NCBI GenBank assembly: GCA_022394755.1
Contig: JAGFCA010000024.1
Location: 76,368 to 140,367, forward strand
Source: Candidatus Poribacteria bacterium
GTDB lineage: Bacteria; Poribacteria; WGA-4E; WGA-3G
DNA: 64,000 bases
Direction of reading: 5' to 3'
Under the pieces are notes generated by a model, which saw nothing but the letters and a program-made list of their open reading frames with translations, had not been told where the DNA came from and made no database searches. The first letter of the stretch is position 1; every line of letters begins with the position of its first letter. A program made the translations under genes and the position numbers. Positions 19,886 through 28,674 of this stretch are shown one piece after another.

Positions 19886-20764
19886 TCATCCGTTATTAAT
19901 CATCTCATCCAGATCTACAGTCGAAGCACGTTGTATATCATCTTGGTATTTGAAAACACATCCAAGTGTTTCAACAATTAATTCTGGGTCAAGTTGCTCT
20001 TTTCCCAAAGCTAAGATTGCTAATCCCCAATCTAAGGTTTCAGCAATTCCTGGCTTCTTATAGAAATCACCTTCTCTCCAAAACTGCATCATACGACATA
20101 ATTGAAGTGTTAGGTTATCATTTAACAGAGGTAGTTTTGTGCGAATAATTGCAAGTTCCTTTTCTTCTGAAGGATAATCTATCCATTGATATAAGCATCT
20201 CCTCTTGAGCGCTTCATGCACTTCTCGTGTTCGATTTGAAGTTAGTATAACATACGGAACCTGTTTAGCTTGGATAGTTCCGATTTCAGGTATTGTAATT
20301 TGGTAGTCAGAAAGGATTTCGAGTAAGAATGCCTCAAATTCACTATCACTTCTATCCACCTCATCAATTAACAATACAGGTGGTAGATTTCCATCGCCTT
20401 GAATTGCTTCAAGCAAGGGACGTTTGAGTAGGAATTTCTCTGTGAATAGATCTGTGCCGATCTCATCTTTATCTCTTCCTTGTGCTTCATCAATACGAAG
20501 TTGTAATATCTGTCTTGAGTAGTTCCACTCATATAGTGCAGTATTGGCATCTAAACCTTCATAACATTGTAGCCGAATTAACTTTGATCCAGTTGCATCT
20601 GCCAGTACTTTTGCGACTTCAGTTTTACCTACTCCGGGTTCACCTTCTAAGAAGATAGGTTTTTTCAAATGATGTGCAAGATACAATGTCGTTGCTAAGC
20701 CTTTGTCTGCGATATAATCCTTTTTTTCACACGTATTTTGTACGCATTCTATTGATTCAAACAT
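19886..20764 (-). CDS. MoxR-type AAA+ ATPase (CoxD-like)
   Basis: This 292-residue AAA+ protein has Walker A LEGEPGVGKTEVAKVLA (about residues 37-53), Walker B VLLIDEVDRSDSEFEAF (about 129-145), sensor 1 YVILTSNRTREVHEALKRRC and a lid domain (about 210-290). MoxR proteins act as chaperones that activate or insert cofactors into enzymes, usually with a VWA-domain partner. It is 17 bp downstream of a MocA-like nucleotidyltransferase, a pairing typical of aerobic CO dehydrogenase and other molybdenum hydroxylase maturation clusters (coxD-type). No molybdoenzyme or VWA gene is present in this window. Confidence 0.87.
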   Translation of the reverse strand: MFESIECVQNTCEKKDYIADKGLATTLYLAHHLKKPIFLEGEPGVGKTEVAKVLADATGSKLIRLQCYEGLDANTALYEWNYSRQILQLRIDEAQGRDKDEIGTDLFTEKFLLKRPLLEAIQGDGNLPPVLLIDEVDRSDSEFEAFLLEILSDYQITIPEIGTIQAKQVPYVILTSNRTREVHEALKRRCLYQWIDYPSEEKELAIIRTKLPLLNDNLTLQLCRMMQFWREGDFYKKPGIAETLDWGLAILALGKEQLDPELIVETLGCVFKYQDDIQRASTVDLDEMINNG

Positions 20765-20781
20765 AATTTTAGTTTTGAGAA

Positions 20782-21447
20782 TTATCTATTTCTATTTTCA
20801 CACTCTTTTAAGGCTTTTGTATAATCATCAGGAAAGTCAATATCCTTTAAAATATAATCAGTTTCTACATTGACGTAATTAATATCGTCTGAATAGGTTT
20901 TATACAAGGATCTAATCCCACCACTATCATCGTCTAAAGTAAGAATTTCCTTAGCATATTTATTATTAAAAATGACAGGATGTCCTCTCTGAAAATTGTA
21001 ACTGGGAATAGTAATTCCTTTATTTGATTCTCTATACCCCTCAATAGTTAAGTTTATAAGTTCAGTAGTTATGAATGGTTGATCAACCAGCATGAGTGAA
21101 AAAGCGTCTTTATTGGCATCATTAGCTTGCTCACTCGAATGAGTCAATGTATTTGTTAAACAGACAGATTTTATACCAACCTTTGCTGATGAGAGCATTC
21201 CATCTCTATACCCAGGATTGAATACAGTTTGTACTCCAAAGTATTCTATCAGATTTTCTATATCTTGAGAACAATGTCCTAAAACCACTCTAACATCATC
21301 GAAATTTGATGACACTATATTGTCAATTACCGTCTCAATGATTGTACTGGTAGCAAATGGTAGTAATTGTTTCGGTCGTCCCATCCTCGTTGACAATCCT
21401 GCCGCAAGTAAGATTCCAGTAATCTTGGGATGTGTGAGATTTGCCAT
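20782..21447 (-). CDS. MocA-like nucleotidyltransferase (molybdenum cofactor type)
   Basis: This 221-residue protein is an NTP transferase of the MobA/MocA type. The N-terminal signature is ILLAAGLSTRMGRPKQLLPF (residues 12-31), with the conserved Arg and Lys for NTP binding. LMLVDQPFIT (about 118-127) carries the metal-binding Asp, and GHPVIFNNKY fits the Mo-cofactor-specific region. MocA-type enzymes convert Mo-molybdopterin to the cytidine dinucleotide cofactor used by xanthine dehydrogenase-like enzymes. The gene lies three bases after the acylphosphatase-fusion gene and 17 bp before the MoxR gene, so these three form an operon. Confidence 0.85.
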   Translation of the reverse strand: MANLTHPKITGILLAAGLSTRMGRPKQLLPFATSTIIETVIDNIVSSNFDDVRVVLGHCSQDIENLIEYFGVQTVFNPGYRDGMLSSAKVGIKSVCLTNTLTHSSEQANDANKDAFSLMLVDQPFITTELINLTIEGYRESNKGITIPSYNFQRGHPVIFNNKYAKEILTLDDDSGGIRSLYKTYSDDINYVNVETDYILKDIDFPDDYTKALKECENRNR

Positions 21448-21450
21448 GTC

Positions 21451-22410
21451 TCAATACCGTATACCGAATGAATCAAACTGCCCAGTAAATTCACGTTCCT
21501 CAATCTTCACATTGTCCACTTTTGAGGCAGACGGACCGATTCTTAATTGTTTTATCAAAGCATATAATTTTTCTTTATCCCCTTCAGCAACAACCTCTAC
21601 CTTGCCATTAGTTAGATTCTTTGCATATCCTTTTACACCAAGTTTAGTTGCATTGACTTTCGTAAAATATCGGAATCCTACCCCTTGTACTTTTCCGCTA
21701 ATTAGTACCAATAATTGCATTTTCTGATTTACCTCAATTGTAATCTTTACTGGTGTACCAAGCGCTGGTAAGATCATATCATTTTTCTTATATAAATTTT
21801 CATTTGATGATTCAGTTAAAGGATTTACAAAAAGCGTACTTGGTTCACTGAAACTTAATGCGACAATATCATTTGTATTAAATGCATGTGGTATATATAC
21901 ATCTTCATCCTCTATATCAAGATCCAACATCATCCTTGAACCTGTATAAATCCATGCAACGTGTTTCATAGGTTTTTTGGTTTTTACATTGTATAATAAA
22001 TCTTCAGCCCTTACTTTTTTTGTTTTTTCATCTTCATCCCATTCAACAGATATAATAACTGTAGGACCTTTTGCAGGCATTAATTTGTCTGTATCTAAGT
22101 CTAAATCAACCGGATTACCTGGTTTCACCTTAAGTTTGGTCATAGCGTCATGAATTTGTTTTGCAGATGCATCAACAACGAGTATACTCTCATATTCTTT
22201 CCCTGCTGGACCACACATCAGATATTCGACTGCTCCTTTCAATTCTGAATCGTATTCTCCTAAGGCTTTAGAAATATGACCTTTTAGTATGATCTGTTTC
22301 TCTTTCTCCTTAATTTCTATATGATCCTCTGACCAAGAGATGTTTGAGAAACCGATACAAAAGGTAATTAAACAAGTAAAAAATAAAATTATATATTTTC
22401 GATGTTTCAT
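21451..22410 (-). CDS. Secreted YdjY-like/acylphosphatase fusion protein
   Basis: This 319-residue protein has a signal peptide (about residues 1-27), a YdjY-like domain (about 30-225, with AVEYLMCGPAGKEYESILVV and KKPMKHVAWIYTGSRM), and a complete acylphosphatase domain (about 229-319). The acylphosphatase part has GKVQGVGFRYFTKVNATKLG, with catalytic Arg247, and GYAKNLTNGKVEVVAEG, with catalytic Asn265. An internal Met (QKMQLLVL) marks where a free acylphosphatase would start. Known acylphosphatases are small cytosolic enzymes that hydrolyse acyl-phosphates, so an exported version is odd. A very strong Shine-Dalgarno (AGGAGGTG) precedes the ATG. It leads the operon with the MocA-like and MoxR genes. 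Confidence 0.87.
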   Translation of the reverse strand: MKHRKYIILFFTCLITFCIGFSNISWSEDHIEIKEKEKQIILKGHISKALGEYDSELKGAVEYLMCGPAGKEYESILVVDASAKQIHDAMTKLKVKPGNPVDLDLDTDKLMPAKGPTVIISVEWDEDEKTKKVRAEDLLYNVKTKKPMKHVAWIYTGSRMMLDLDIEDEDVYIPHAFNTNDIVALSFSEPSTLFVNPLTESSNENLYKKNDMILPALGTPVKITIEVNQKMQLLVLISGKVQGVGFRYFTKVNATKLGVKGYAKNLTNGKVEVVAEGDKEKLYALIKQLRIGPSASKVDNVKIEEREFTGQFDSFGIRY

Positions 22411-22503
22411 GACAACACCTCCTGTCTTATTAGATGAAAAAAGTTCTTAATACACATTATTAACTCCTCTGAAGATAGTTTTTCTTAATACTATGGATAT
22501 ACT

Positions 22504-22512
22504 ATTATACCA
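22504..22512 (-). promoter_or_regulatory. Extended -10 promoter candidate
   Basis: On the minus strand the sequence reads TGGTATAAT, an extended -10 element with a perfect TATAAT. It is about 94 bp upstream of the acylphosphatase-fusion start. No good -35 is seen at 17 bp, which an extended -10 can tolerate. Confidence 0.35.
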
Positions 22513-22693
22513 AACTTATTACAAACATCGTGTATGTAAAGTTCTTGTCACTAAAGATATCTTGCTATCGTACTTTGATTTCAATCTTAATATCAAGGAA
22601 TATTTTTACTTCTTTCAATTGCAGTTATGTTAGATGTCTGAATAAAGTACATAGAAAAGTTGTTAATATTTATAGATATGAAATGAAGGCACA

Positions 22694-22776
22694 TTCACGA
22701 AAACCTGCACGAAGCAAATTTACGAACCTTTATTCTATAAGGGTTTATAAATTTAAAGGCACTAATTCTTCGTGAA
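22694..22776. repeat. 83-bp nested-hairpin repeat, copy 1
   Basis: The element is bounded by TTCACGAA and TTCGTGAA, which are reverse complements. Inside is a second hairpin, AACCTTTAT-TCT-ATAAGGGTT. A second copy of exactly the same length lies at 52419-52501, about 30 kb away, with closely matching sequence (for example CCTGCACGAAGCAA and TTCTATAAGGGTTTAT). Flanking bases (GTTAATATTTAT upstream, TCACATAYGTTAAT downstream) are also shared, so the full unit may reach about 120 bp. It could be a miniature mobile element or a structured RNA. Confidence 0.8.
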
Positions 22777-22914
22777 TCACATACGTTAATTATTAGTTTA
22801 CATTTTTGTTTTTAGTTACCTGAATTCTCATATCTTGTGTTTGATTATACCATTTTCAATTGATAGATTTACATTATGACTTACATGATACGAGGGATAT
22901 CATATACTTATTAT

Positions 22915-22987
22915 GAGTTCCATAGGGACGGAATGTCTATAGAAAACTTGTTGATACAGCATCTTGAGTCCCATAGGGACGGAATGT
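22915..22987 (+). repeat. Two copies of a 22-bp GGGACGGAATGT element
   Basis: GAGTYCCATAGGGACGGAAT followed by GT occurs at 22915-22936 and 22966-22987, 29 bp apart. Related elements are at 45782-45804 (CGATAGGGACGAAATGTTTA) and about 50941-50969 (GCTCCAGCGGAGCAATATGT). Each has a small hairpin or palindromic half followed by AATGTYTATAG. This is a dispersed intergenic repeat; two copies without cas genes do not make a CRISPR array. Confidence 0.7.
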
Positions 22988-23344
22988 TTATTTTATACCT
23001 TTTTAAATAAATTGGCTGTTCCAATCTGCTATTAATGTAGACAAATTAAGTGAAATTGGTATTACATTGTTTATATTTATTTCAAATATAGATCTACAAA
23101 CAGATATTTAAACCTAAATCTCAGATTGGAGATCGTGTTGATAGTGCATTCAAAGATGTATAGAAAATGTGTAAAATGTTACACTTTTCCTACAAAGTGT
23201 AGTATTAATATTAGTGTAAACTACCCCAATAAACCCTGTGATAGATTGGCTTAACTCCACTTTGAATTAAATTTTTTAGAATTTGAAAAAAGTAATATTG
23301 TATAATATTTGTCCTATCTGGTTTTGAGATTTTCAACGGTTAAA

Positions 23345-23379
23345 TTAGTTATTAGTTGATAGTTATTAGTTGATAGTTT
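23345..23379. repeat. Heptamer tandem repeat (5 units)
   Basis: Five consecutive heptamers read TTAGTTA, TTAGTTG, ATAGTTA, TTAGTTG, ATAGTTT, all of the form WTAGTTN. A second heptamer run of the same type lies at 45460-45487. Such degenerate heptamer arrays are known as short tandemly repeated repetitive sequences in cyanobacteria and are found in spacers. Confidence 0.7.
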
Positions 23380-23871
23380 TGTTCTAATCATAAATTGTAT
23401 TTTCATTCTGACAGATTTTCGTAAAGTGTGATTGTATTCTTGTCTTATTTGTATGTTAGATGTTATTAGTTGGGTATTTTTTATTTTCACAACACAATTT
23501 TTAAATTAGAGAATTACAAATGCTCTAAAGTCAGTTCCTGAAAGGGTTAATAGATATACATGTAAAACCGTCAAATTTTTAACTTTTTTATCATTTGATA
23601 CAACTTGAATATTTCGATGGCTATGAGCCTTGTTCTGGTATAGGTTTATAGGTATATCAGATTGTAATTTTATTTTCATAACTGTTGTGAAAGTTTCACA
23701 ACAACTTTTCTTTCTATATATGTATGTAACTTTCGTAATTTAGTTTAACTAATTGGTATAGATTTTTATATTTAGTTGCTTTATATTCTGTCTTTCTTCA
23801 ATATTTCTCATTTAATTATTTGTATCAATAGTGACAAAAAGTTTACACCCAACAAACATCTATGACATTTC

Positions 23872-26800
23872 CTATTTTTTTGGAAATAATGTTTCCAATA
23901 AGCCTACTACCGAACTGTTGACTGTCGGTTCAATATACAATTGATTCTGTAGATATGCATCATAAGGTGTGAATACCCCTAAGATAAAGCCAGTTAGGGT
24001 GTCATCATCTGTAGAAATGGATAATCCAGTATCAGATATGGTATTATCAGATACCTGAATCATACCACTATTGATTTTAAGAATTGCATTATGTTCCGTA
24101 CCTTTAATTCCGATTGTGCCCTGCCAATCTTTAAATACATTACTTGTCTGCAATCTATTTTCGAGTAAAGGAGATAGTTCCTCAAGGAGCATGGGTAAAT
24201 TGATAACCTTAAACATCCAAACCCAATCAGTATCATCTAAGGTATATCCCGATTTGGCAAACAACTTTCTGATATAATCTATTTTTTCTTCTCCATCCAA
24301 ATACCAACTAATCTGTGTATATCCACGTTTAATCAGTTCGTTATGTAATGTACATAAAAGCATTACCCCAATTTCTTCACAAGATACAGATGCAGAAGTG
24401 GAGTTATCATCGGAATTAGGAATAAGGCAGAATTCCCTAAAGAAGACTATTTTTGCTTCCTCGTTACATTGAACCTTAACATATCCGAGAAGGGTTCCAT
24501 TCATCTCTACGAGATAGATCAATTGTGTATCAGATATTCTATGTTGTTTCGCAGGTACCGGTCTACTGTTAAGCAAGTTAGTGTAGAAAGTATTACATAG
24601 ATTTGTCATTGGCACTTCGTCTCCAATCTTGTAAGGTCGGATTACTATACCATCAACTGCTTTAACAGTTTCGTAGTGTAATATTTTTGTAAATACGGGT
24701 GTGATATATCCATCGACAAACCCAAGATCTCTATACATAGCATGTGCAGTGTTACGTTTTGATGTCCGTAGAGTAATGCATGAATAACGTTTAACAAATT
24801 CACTGGACAATGTGGTATTCAACAGAACCCGTGCTAAACCCTTTCGCCGATATTCTGGTTTTGTATGTACCCATCTTACATAGGTTCCAGGAACAGGTGT
24901 GTATTCTGGAAAATGATTTGTAAAGAGTGTCGTATGACACATTGCTATACGGTAACCTTCAATCATTGCATAGATATGAAGATCATTATCCAGAAGGGAT
25001 TCAATTGTAATGACTGGTTCATCGTTTTCAAGTCTAAGGGACTCATAGGTGAATCTCTTTGCCTCTGGATGTGCAATTTTATTTAATAAGTATCCAGTTT
25101 CGAGTTGGAATTTATAGTCATGGAGATGAACAATATCTATAAGTTGATTGACATATTCACTTCTGCATATATGTTTCACTAAATACAGAAGAGCAATTGC
25201 TTTGAGTTCATCATCCTCAGTTTCATTTACCAATTTTTCAAGTGAACTGATACCACGGTCATCCAACTTCCTACTTAGTTCTATAGCAGCAATTAGTTGC
25301 TTATACTTGTCCTGATGATTAAGCTTTGCAAGTAATGTCTGGGTTTCTCGTTCAGATTCATCAGCGATCTCACAAATACTTATAATTGCATTTATTCTAT
25401 CGCTAATGTCATTAGTTGAATCACGCATGATCCTGTTTAGATTTGAGCGTACTTCATGAATGAATTCCTCACTGTCTGCCGGTAATAACGGTATAGGATT
25501 GACAGTCGTGCCAATTTCCTCAAACCAAGGAAATAGATCTTCATCTACTGCCCTACTAATGAAATAGATTAGTGAATCGATCCATGAAAAGGTGTATCGA
25601 GGCATATTCATATCAGTTTCACTTCGATTTACTGCCAATTTGACGAATAGATCTTCACCATATCTCTCGACTAACTTCATCATTATCCAGATATGTTTTA
25701 GAGTTCTCTTATCATAAATCCTTGAAATGTCAATGGAATCGAATGTTTCGAAATTATCTTGATATCGCTGTTCTATATGTGAATGCATTGCTGCAGCTTC
25801 TTTCTCAAATCCAAGCAATTTCATTCCCCAGATCCCAAAAAGGAAAGGGTATCCGTCAAACATAACATCCATTACCACAGAAAATGGAGTAATGTGGGTA
25901 ATCAATTCGCTTGTTTCAACTCCAAGGGAATATGCAAGTCTTGAAGTTTCAACGCATCCCCCAATTGTCATCAACGAATCCTCTGACCTATAATAGTGTA
26001 TACAAGATGGAACAAGATTTATTGTCCATTTTAATTCCTTGCTTAAGGGAAACTTTCCAACCATCTCATCTGATAGTTTTTTGGCAAAGGCCATACAGGA
26101 ATCTACTCTGTCTTCTACGAAATCTGTATAGAATATACTTATATTTCCTTCCTCTCTCAAATGTTCATCTATTTGAATTTCATCAGGAATTAACTCTGTA
26201 CCTTTTTTAAGAGAGATTCGATTTATACCTAACCAATCAAGGAATTGTGTTGATATTCGGTGGTTATCTTCGTGGAAAAGTTGGGTGTTTATCATCAGAA
26301 CTCTACCGGAACCGTATTGTTGACAGATGCCAATAGGTTCATTTGTAGCACAATGTTGCAGGAATACTTCACCATCTGACGAGTTATCCAAAATACCACA
26401 ATATGTTATTCCGAGATCATCAATTTTCAATCCATTTGTAATTTCGTGTTCTGTAAAGGTAATGTCTTTCTTAATATAACCACGCAACGGATTAGCGTCA
26501 GAATCCAGATCTCCATGTCCTTCAGGTAAGTGAACAAACTGTGTCCCAAATAGTGATGCAATATCATTTATCCCCATTTCTGAGGAAGTTTCCCGTACAT
26601 CTCTTTCAAAACGACTTGTGCTTCCTGCTAATAGGAGTCCACCCCCATCTTCTACAAAATCGTGTATTAGTTTAAGTTCAGTTTCAGTGTATTTTAATTG
26701 TGTATTGCTGCAAATTGTCAGGACATCATAATTTTTCAATACGGAATCATTTACAAAATCTCGGTTGTTAGTCGTCTGGTAGATTTTGTGGGGTTTAATA

Positions 26801-26883
26801 TGGATCAAGCCATTCGACCAACCAGAATCTCGTGATGTATCCACTAAAATCCTTAGTCGGTGTTTAGATTTATCATTATTCAT
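23872..26883 (-). CDS. Multidomain protein: GATase-like domain, peptidase-like region, HEAT-like repeats, two GNAT domains and SCP2-like end
   Basis: The ATG at 26883 is used; a TTG three codons upstream is also possible. Residues 1-240 look like a class I glutamine-amidotransferase/ThuA-like fold (LIHDFVEDGGGLLLAGSTSR). Residues 250-480 resemble an M60-like peptidase region but have no HExxH (DGYPFLFGIWGMKLLGF). Residues 490-620 are helical, HEAT-like. A GNAT acetyltransferase domain follows (about 630-735) with acetyl-CoA motif HTKPEYRRKGLARVLL. A second, weaker GNAT-like domain spans about 745-885, and the last 110 residues resemble an SCP2 fold. The last three parts match the GNAT-GNAT-SCP2 order of Eis-type N-acetyltransferases. 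The whole is about 1000 residues with no signal peptide. Confidence 0.75.
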   Translation of the reverse strand: MNNDKSKHRLRILVDTSRDSGWSNGLIHIKPHKIYQTTNNRDFVNDSVLKNYDVLTICSNTQLKYTETELKLIHDFVEDGGGLLLAGSTSRFERDVRETSSEMGINDIASLFGTQFVHLPEGHGDLDSDANPLRGYIKKDITFTEHEITNGLKIDDLGITYCGILDNSSDGEVFLQHCATNEPIGICQQYGSGRVLMINTQLFHEDNHRISTQFLDWLGINRISLKKGTELIPDEIQIDEHLREEGNISIFYTDFVEDRVDSCMAFAKKLSDEMVGKFPLSKELKWTINLVPSCIHYYRSEDSLMTIGGCVETSRLAYSLGVETSELITHITPFSVVMDVMFDGYPFLFGIWGMKLLGFEKEAAAMHSHIEQRYQDNFETFDSIDISRIYDKRTLKHIWIMMKLVERYGEDLFVKLAVNRSETDMNMPRYTFSWIDSLIYFISRAVDEDLFPWFEEIGTTVNPIPLLPADSEEFIHEVRSNLNRIMRDSTNDISDRINAIISICEIADESERETQTLLAKLNHQDKYKQLIAAIELSRKLDDRGISSLEKLVNETEDDELKAIALLYLVKHICRSEYVNQLIDIVHLHDYKFQLETGYLLNKIAHPEAKRFTYESLRLENDEPVITIESLLDNDLHIYAMIEGYRIAMCHTTLFTNHFPEYTPVPGTYVRWVHTKPEYRRKGLARVLLNTTLSSEFVKRYSCITLRTSKRNTAHAMYRDLGFVDGYITPVFTKILHYETVKAVDGIVIRPYKIGDEVPMTNLCNTFYTNLLNSRPVPAKQHRISDTQLIYLVEMNGTLLGYVKVQCNEEAKIVFFREFCLIPNSDDNSTSASVSCEEIGVMLLCTLHNELIKRGYTQISWYLDGEEKIDYIRKLFAKSGYTLDDTDWVWMFKVINLPMLLEELSPLLENRLQTSNVFKDWQGTIGIKGTEHNAILKINSGMIQVSDNTISDTGLSISTDDDTLTGFILGVFTPYDAYLQNQLYIEPTVNSSVVGLLETLFPKK

Positions 26884-27182
26884 TGCATTCAAGTTCCAAC
26901 ACTCTTATGTATTTATTTTATAGAACGAATATGGCTTTACATTCTATGTTGATACCATGATAAAGGATATCATCATTTAATCAACAACAATTAGTTTTGT
27001 ATGTAAATATACATTACATATTAATCCTCTTTAGCCTTAAATACCCATGGCTGCATTCATAGTAGTGATGAATCAGGTAGTTTAGTATTGGTATTTGAGT
27101 AAGGATATAATATTGATAAATTGGACAAAATTGAGAATAATATGTACTATTAAACTTCCATATTTTTACTTTAGGTAATGAA

Positions 27183-28145
27183 ATGAAAAGAGTTCTTATT
27201 GATACTGACCCTGGTGTGGATGATGCTTTAGCATTAATCTATGCATTTAAATCACCAGAGATTAAGGTAGAAGCCATTACAACGGTTAATGGTAATGTCA
27301 ATCTTGAGACAGCTTCCCATAATCTCCTGATAATATTAAATTTACTCAACCTTACAGAATTTCCAGTAATTGCTAAGGGAGAAGCACAACCCTTGGTGAA
27401 ACCCCTTATTGATGCTAAGGATGTTCATGGGGAGGATGGATTAGGAAATACCCGTGAATTAATGACATCTAAAGGGGAATTGAAATACGATATTGCGGAA
27501 TGTCAATTTTCAGAATTATCTGCAGATGATGTAATTCTTGAGATGATAGATACCTATCCTTATGAGTTGATTATTGTAGCCTTAGGTCCATTAACTAATC
27601 TGTCAAAAGCGATTCAAAAAGATATATCATGCTTTCGTAAGGTCCAGAGTGTGTATTTAATGGGTGGTGTATTTACAGAATATGGTAATATCACTACAAA
27701 TGCCGAGTTCAATGTATTTGTTGATCCACATGCAGCACACGAGGTGTTTAACGCTGGTATACCAATTCACATTGCACCATTGGATGTGACACATCAAGTT
27801 GAATTGACAGGTGATCGATTAAAAGAAGAATTAATTGGACGCGAGGATATAATTTCTCAATTCATTTCTGATTCTACACATGCAATTATGACGTTTTACC
27901 AAGAAAACGTTGGATTCTACGGATTTCATATACATGATGCCTTACCAATTGCTATGCTCAATCACCCAGAATTGTTTATGAGTGTTGATGCACATGTACA
28001 AGTAGAAACAGAAGGAGAATTAACCAGCGGAATGACAGTTGCTGATCTACGTAAACCGACAGTGACAGATTCAAATGCTATAGTATATGTTGAGGTAGAT
28101 GCGGATTCTTTCCTTGAGACCTACTTTAAAACAATCCTGAGCTAA
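27183..28145 (+). CDS. Inosine-uridine-preferring nucleoside hydrolase family protein
   Basis: This 320-residue protein is a Ca2+-dependent nucleoside N-ribohydrolase (IUNH family), releasing free base and ribose for salvage. The N-terminus has the defining Asp cluster DTDPGVDDALAL (residues 7-18). Further family segments are VALGPLTNLSKAI, SVYLMGGVF...AEFNVFVDPHAA (about 158-183), and HIHDALPIAML (about 256-266), carrying the His and Asp of the active site. Length is standard. AGGTAATGAA precedes the ATG. It stands alone on the plus strand, with divergent and convergent neighbours. No export signal, so cytosolic. Confidence 0.9.
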   Translation: MKRVLIDTDPGVDDALALIYAFKSPEIKVEAITTVNGNVNLETASHNLLIILNLLNLTEFPVIAKGEAQPLVKPLIDAKDVHGEDGLGNTRELMTSKGELKYDIAECQFSELSADDVILEMIDTYPYELIIVALGPLTNLSKAIQKDISCFRKVQSVYLMGGVFTEYGNITTNAEFNVFVDPHAAHEVFNAGIPIHIAPLDVTHQVELTGDRLKEELIGREDIISQFISDSTHAIMTFYQENVGFYGFHIHDALPIAMLNHPELFMSVDAHVQVETEGELTSGMTVADLRKPTVTDSNAIVYVEVDADSFLETYFKTILS

Positions 28146-28161
28146 TCAAATCACTTCAGAT

Positions 28162-28674
28162 TCATTTAATCCCCAATGGATTGCTTGGTATATAGCGAAA
28201 ATCCGCGGTGGGATCACGTCTTAAACTTCGTGGTATATCCAATTCAGGCATTCTTAATTTATTGAATTCAATCCGTTGATCTTCAGATAGTTCAATTGTT
28301 ATTTCTTTTAGCAATTTTCCTATCTCTTTAAGGAGAACATTCCTGTGTGTAAGGAACTTCCTTACCTTAAGACGTACATTCGTAAGTCTCCGTTGTCTTT
28401 GTGCAGTGCTAAGACCTCCATCATAACGGTACAACTGTCTATCTTGCGTCATGACGCGATATTCTCTTAGATCGGACTCTATCTGTCTTTTTTCAAAATC
28501 GTAATCATCTATTACATCCTGTATTAACTTCAGTTTTGGATGAATTATTTCCTTCTGTTGGTCTGAAAGGTGTAATACATCAGAACTTTTGTCAATCTGA
28601 GTAAGTCTTACGTTACCACAACCAATAATTAGAAATATGAATAACAGTATCCATATTTTCTGTCCAATGTTCAT
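28162..28674 (-). CDS. Helix-rich lipoprotein of unknown function
   Basis: The ATG at 28674 is chosen because GAGGTGG lies seven bases upstream and it begins the signal peptide; an ATG 30 bp further upstream adds a non-hydrophobic lead. The 170-residue protein has lipobox LIIGC (Cys19) and then mostly long charged helices (SDQQKEIIHPKLKLIQDVID and RRLTNVRLKVRKFLTHR), likely coiled coil. ITIELSEDQRIEFNKL near the end recalls the Spy/CpxP-like ELTxEQ pattern, so a periplasmic chaperone-like role is possible. I do not assign a function. It is convergent with the nucleoside hydrolase, 16 bp apart. Confidence 0.68.
   Translation of the reverse strand: MNIGQKIWILLFIFLIIGCGNVRLTQIDKSSDVLHLSDQQKEIIHPKLKLIQDVIDDYDFEKRQIESDLREYRVMTQDRQLYRYDGGLSTAQRQRRLTNVRLKVRKFLTHRNVLLKEIGKLLKEITIELSEDQRIEFNKLRMPELDIPRSLRRDPTADFRYIPSNPLGIK

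Larger units (their letters stand above)
22411..23871. other. Long repeat-bearing intergenic region, 1.46 kb
   Basis: No convincing gene is seen on either strand. Besides the repeats and promoter listed separately, it contains a hairpin GTGTAA-AATG-TTACAC at 23169-23184 followed by TTTT (possible weak rightward terminator) and an operator-like palindrome GTTGTGAAA-G-TTTCACAAC at 23684-23702. The rest is AT-rich. The region separates two leftward genes, so it should hold the 3' end of the multidomain acetyltransferase transcript and the promoter of the acylphosphatase operon. Confidence 0.6.

Noticed and set aside
22915..22987. Two 22-bp repeats with a 29-bp gap, looking like a minimal CRISPR array
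   Set aside because: Only two units, no cas genes in the window, and the same element occurs singly in other spacers.
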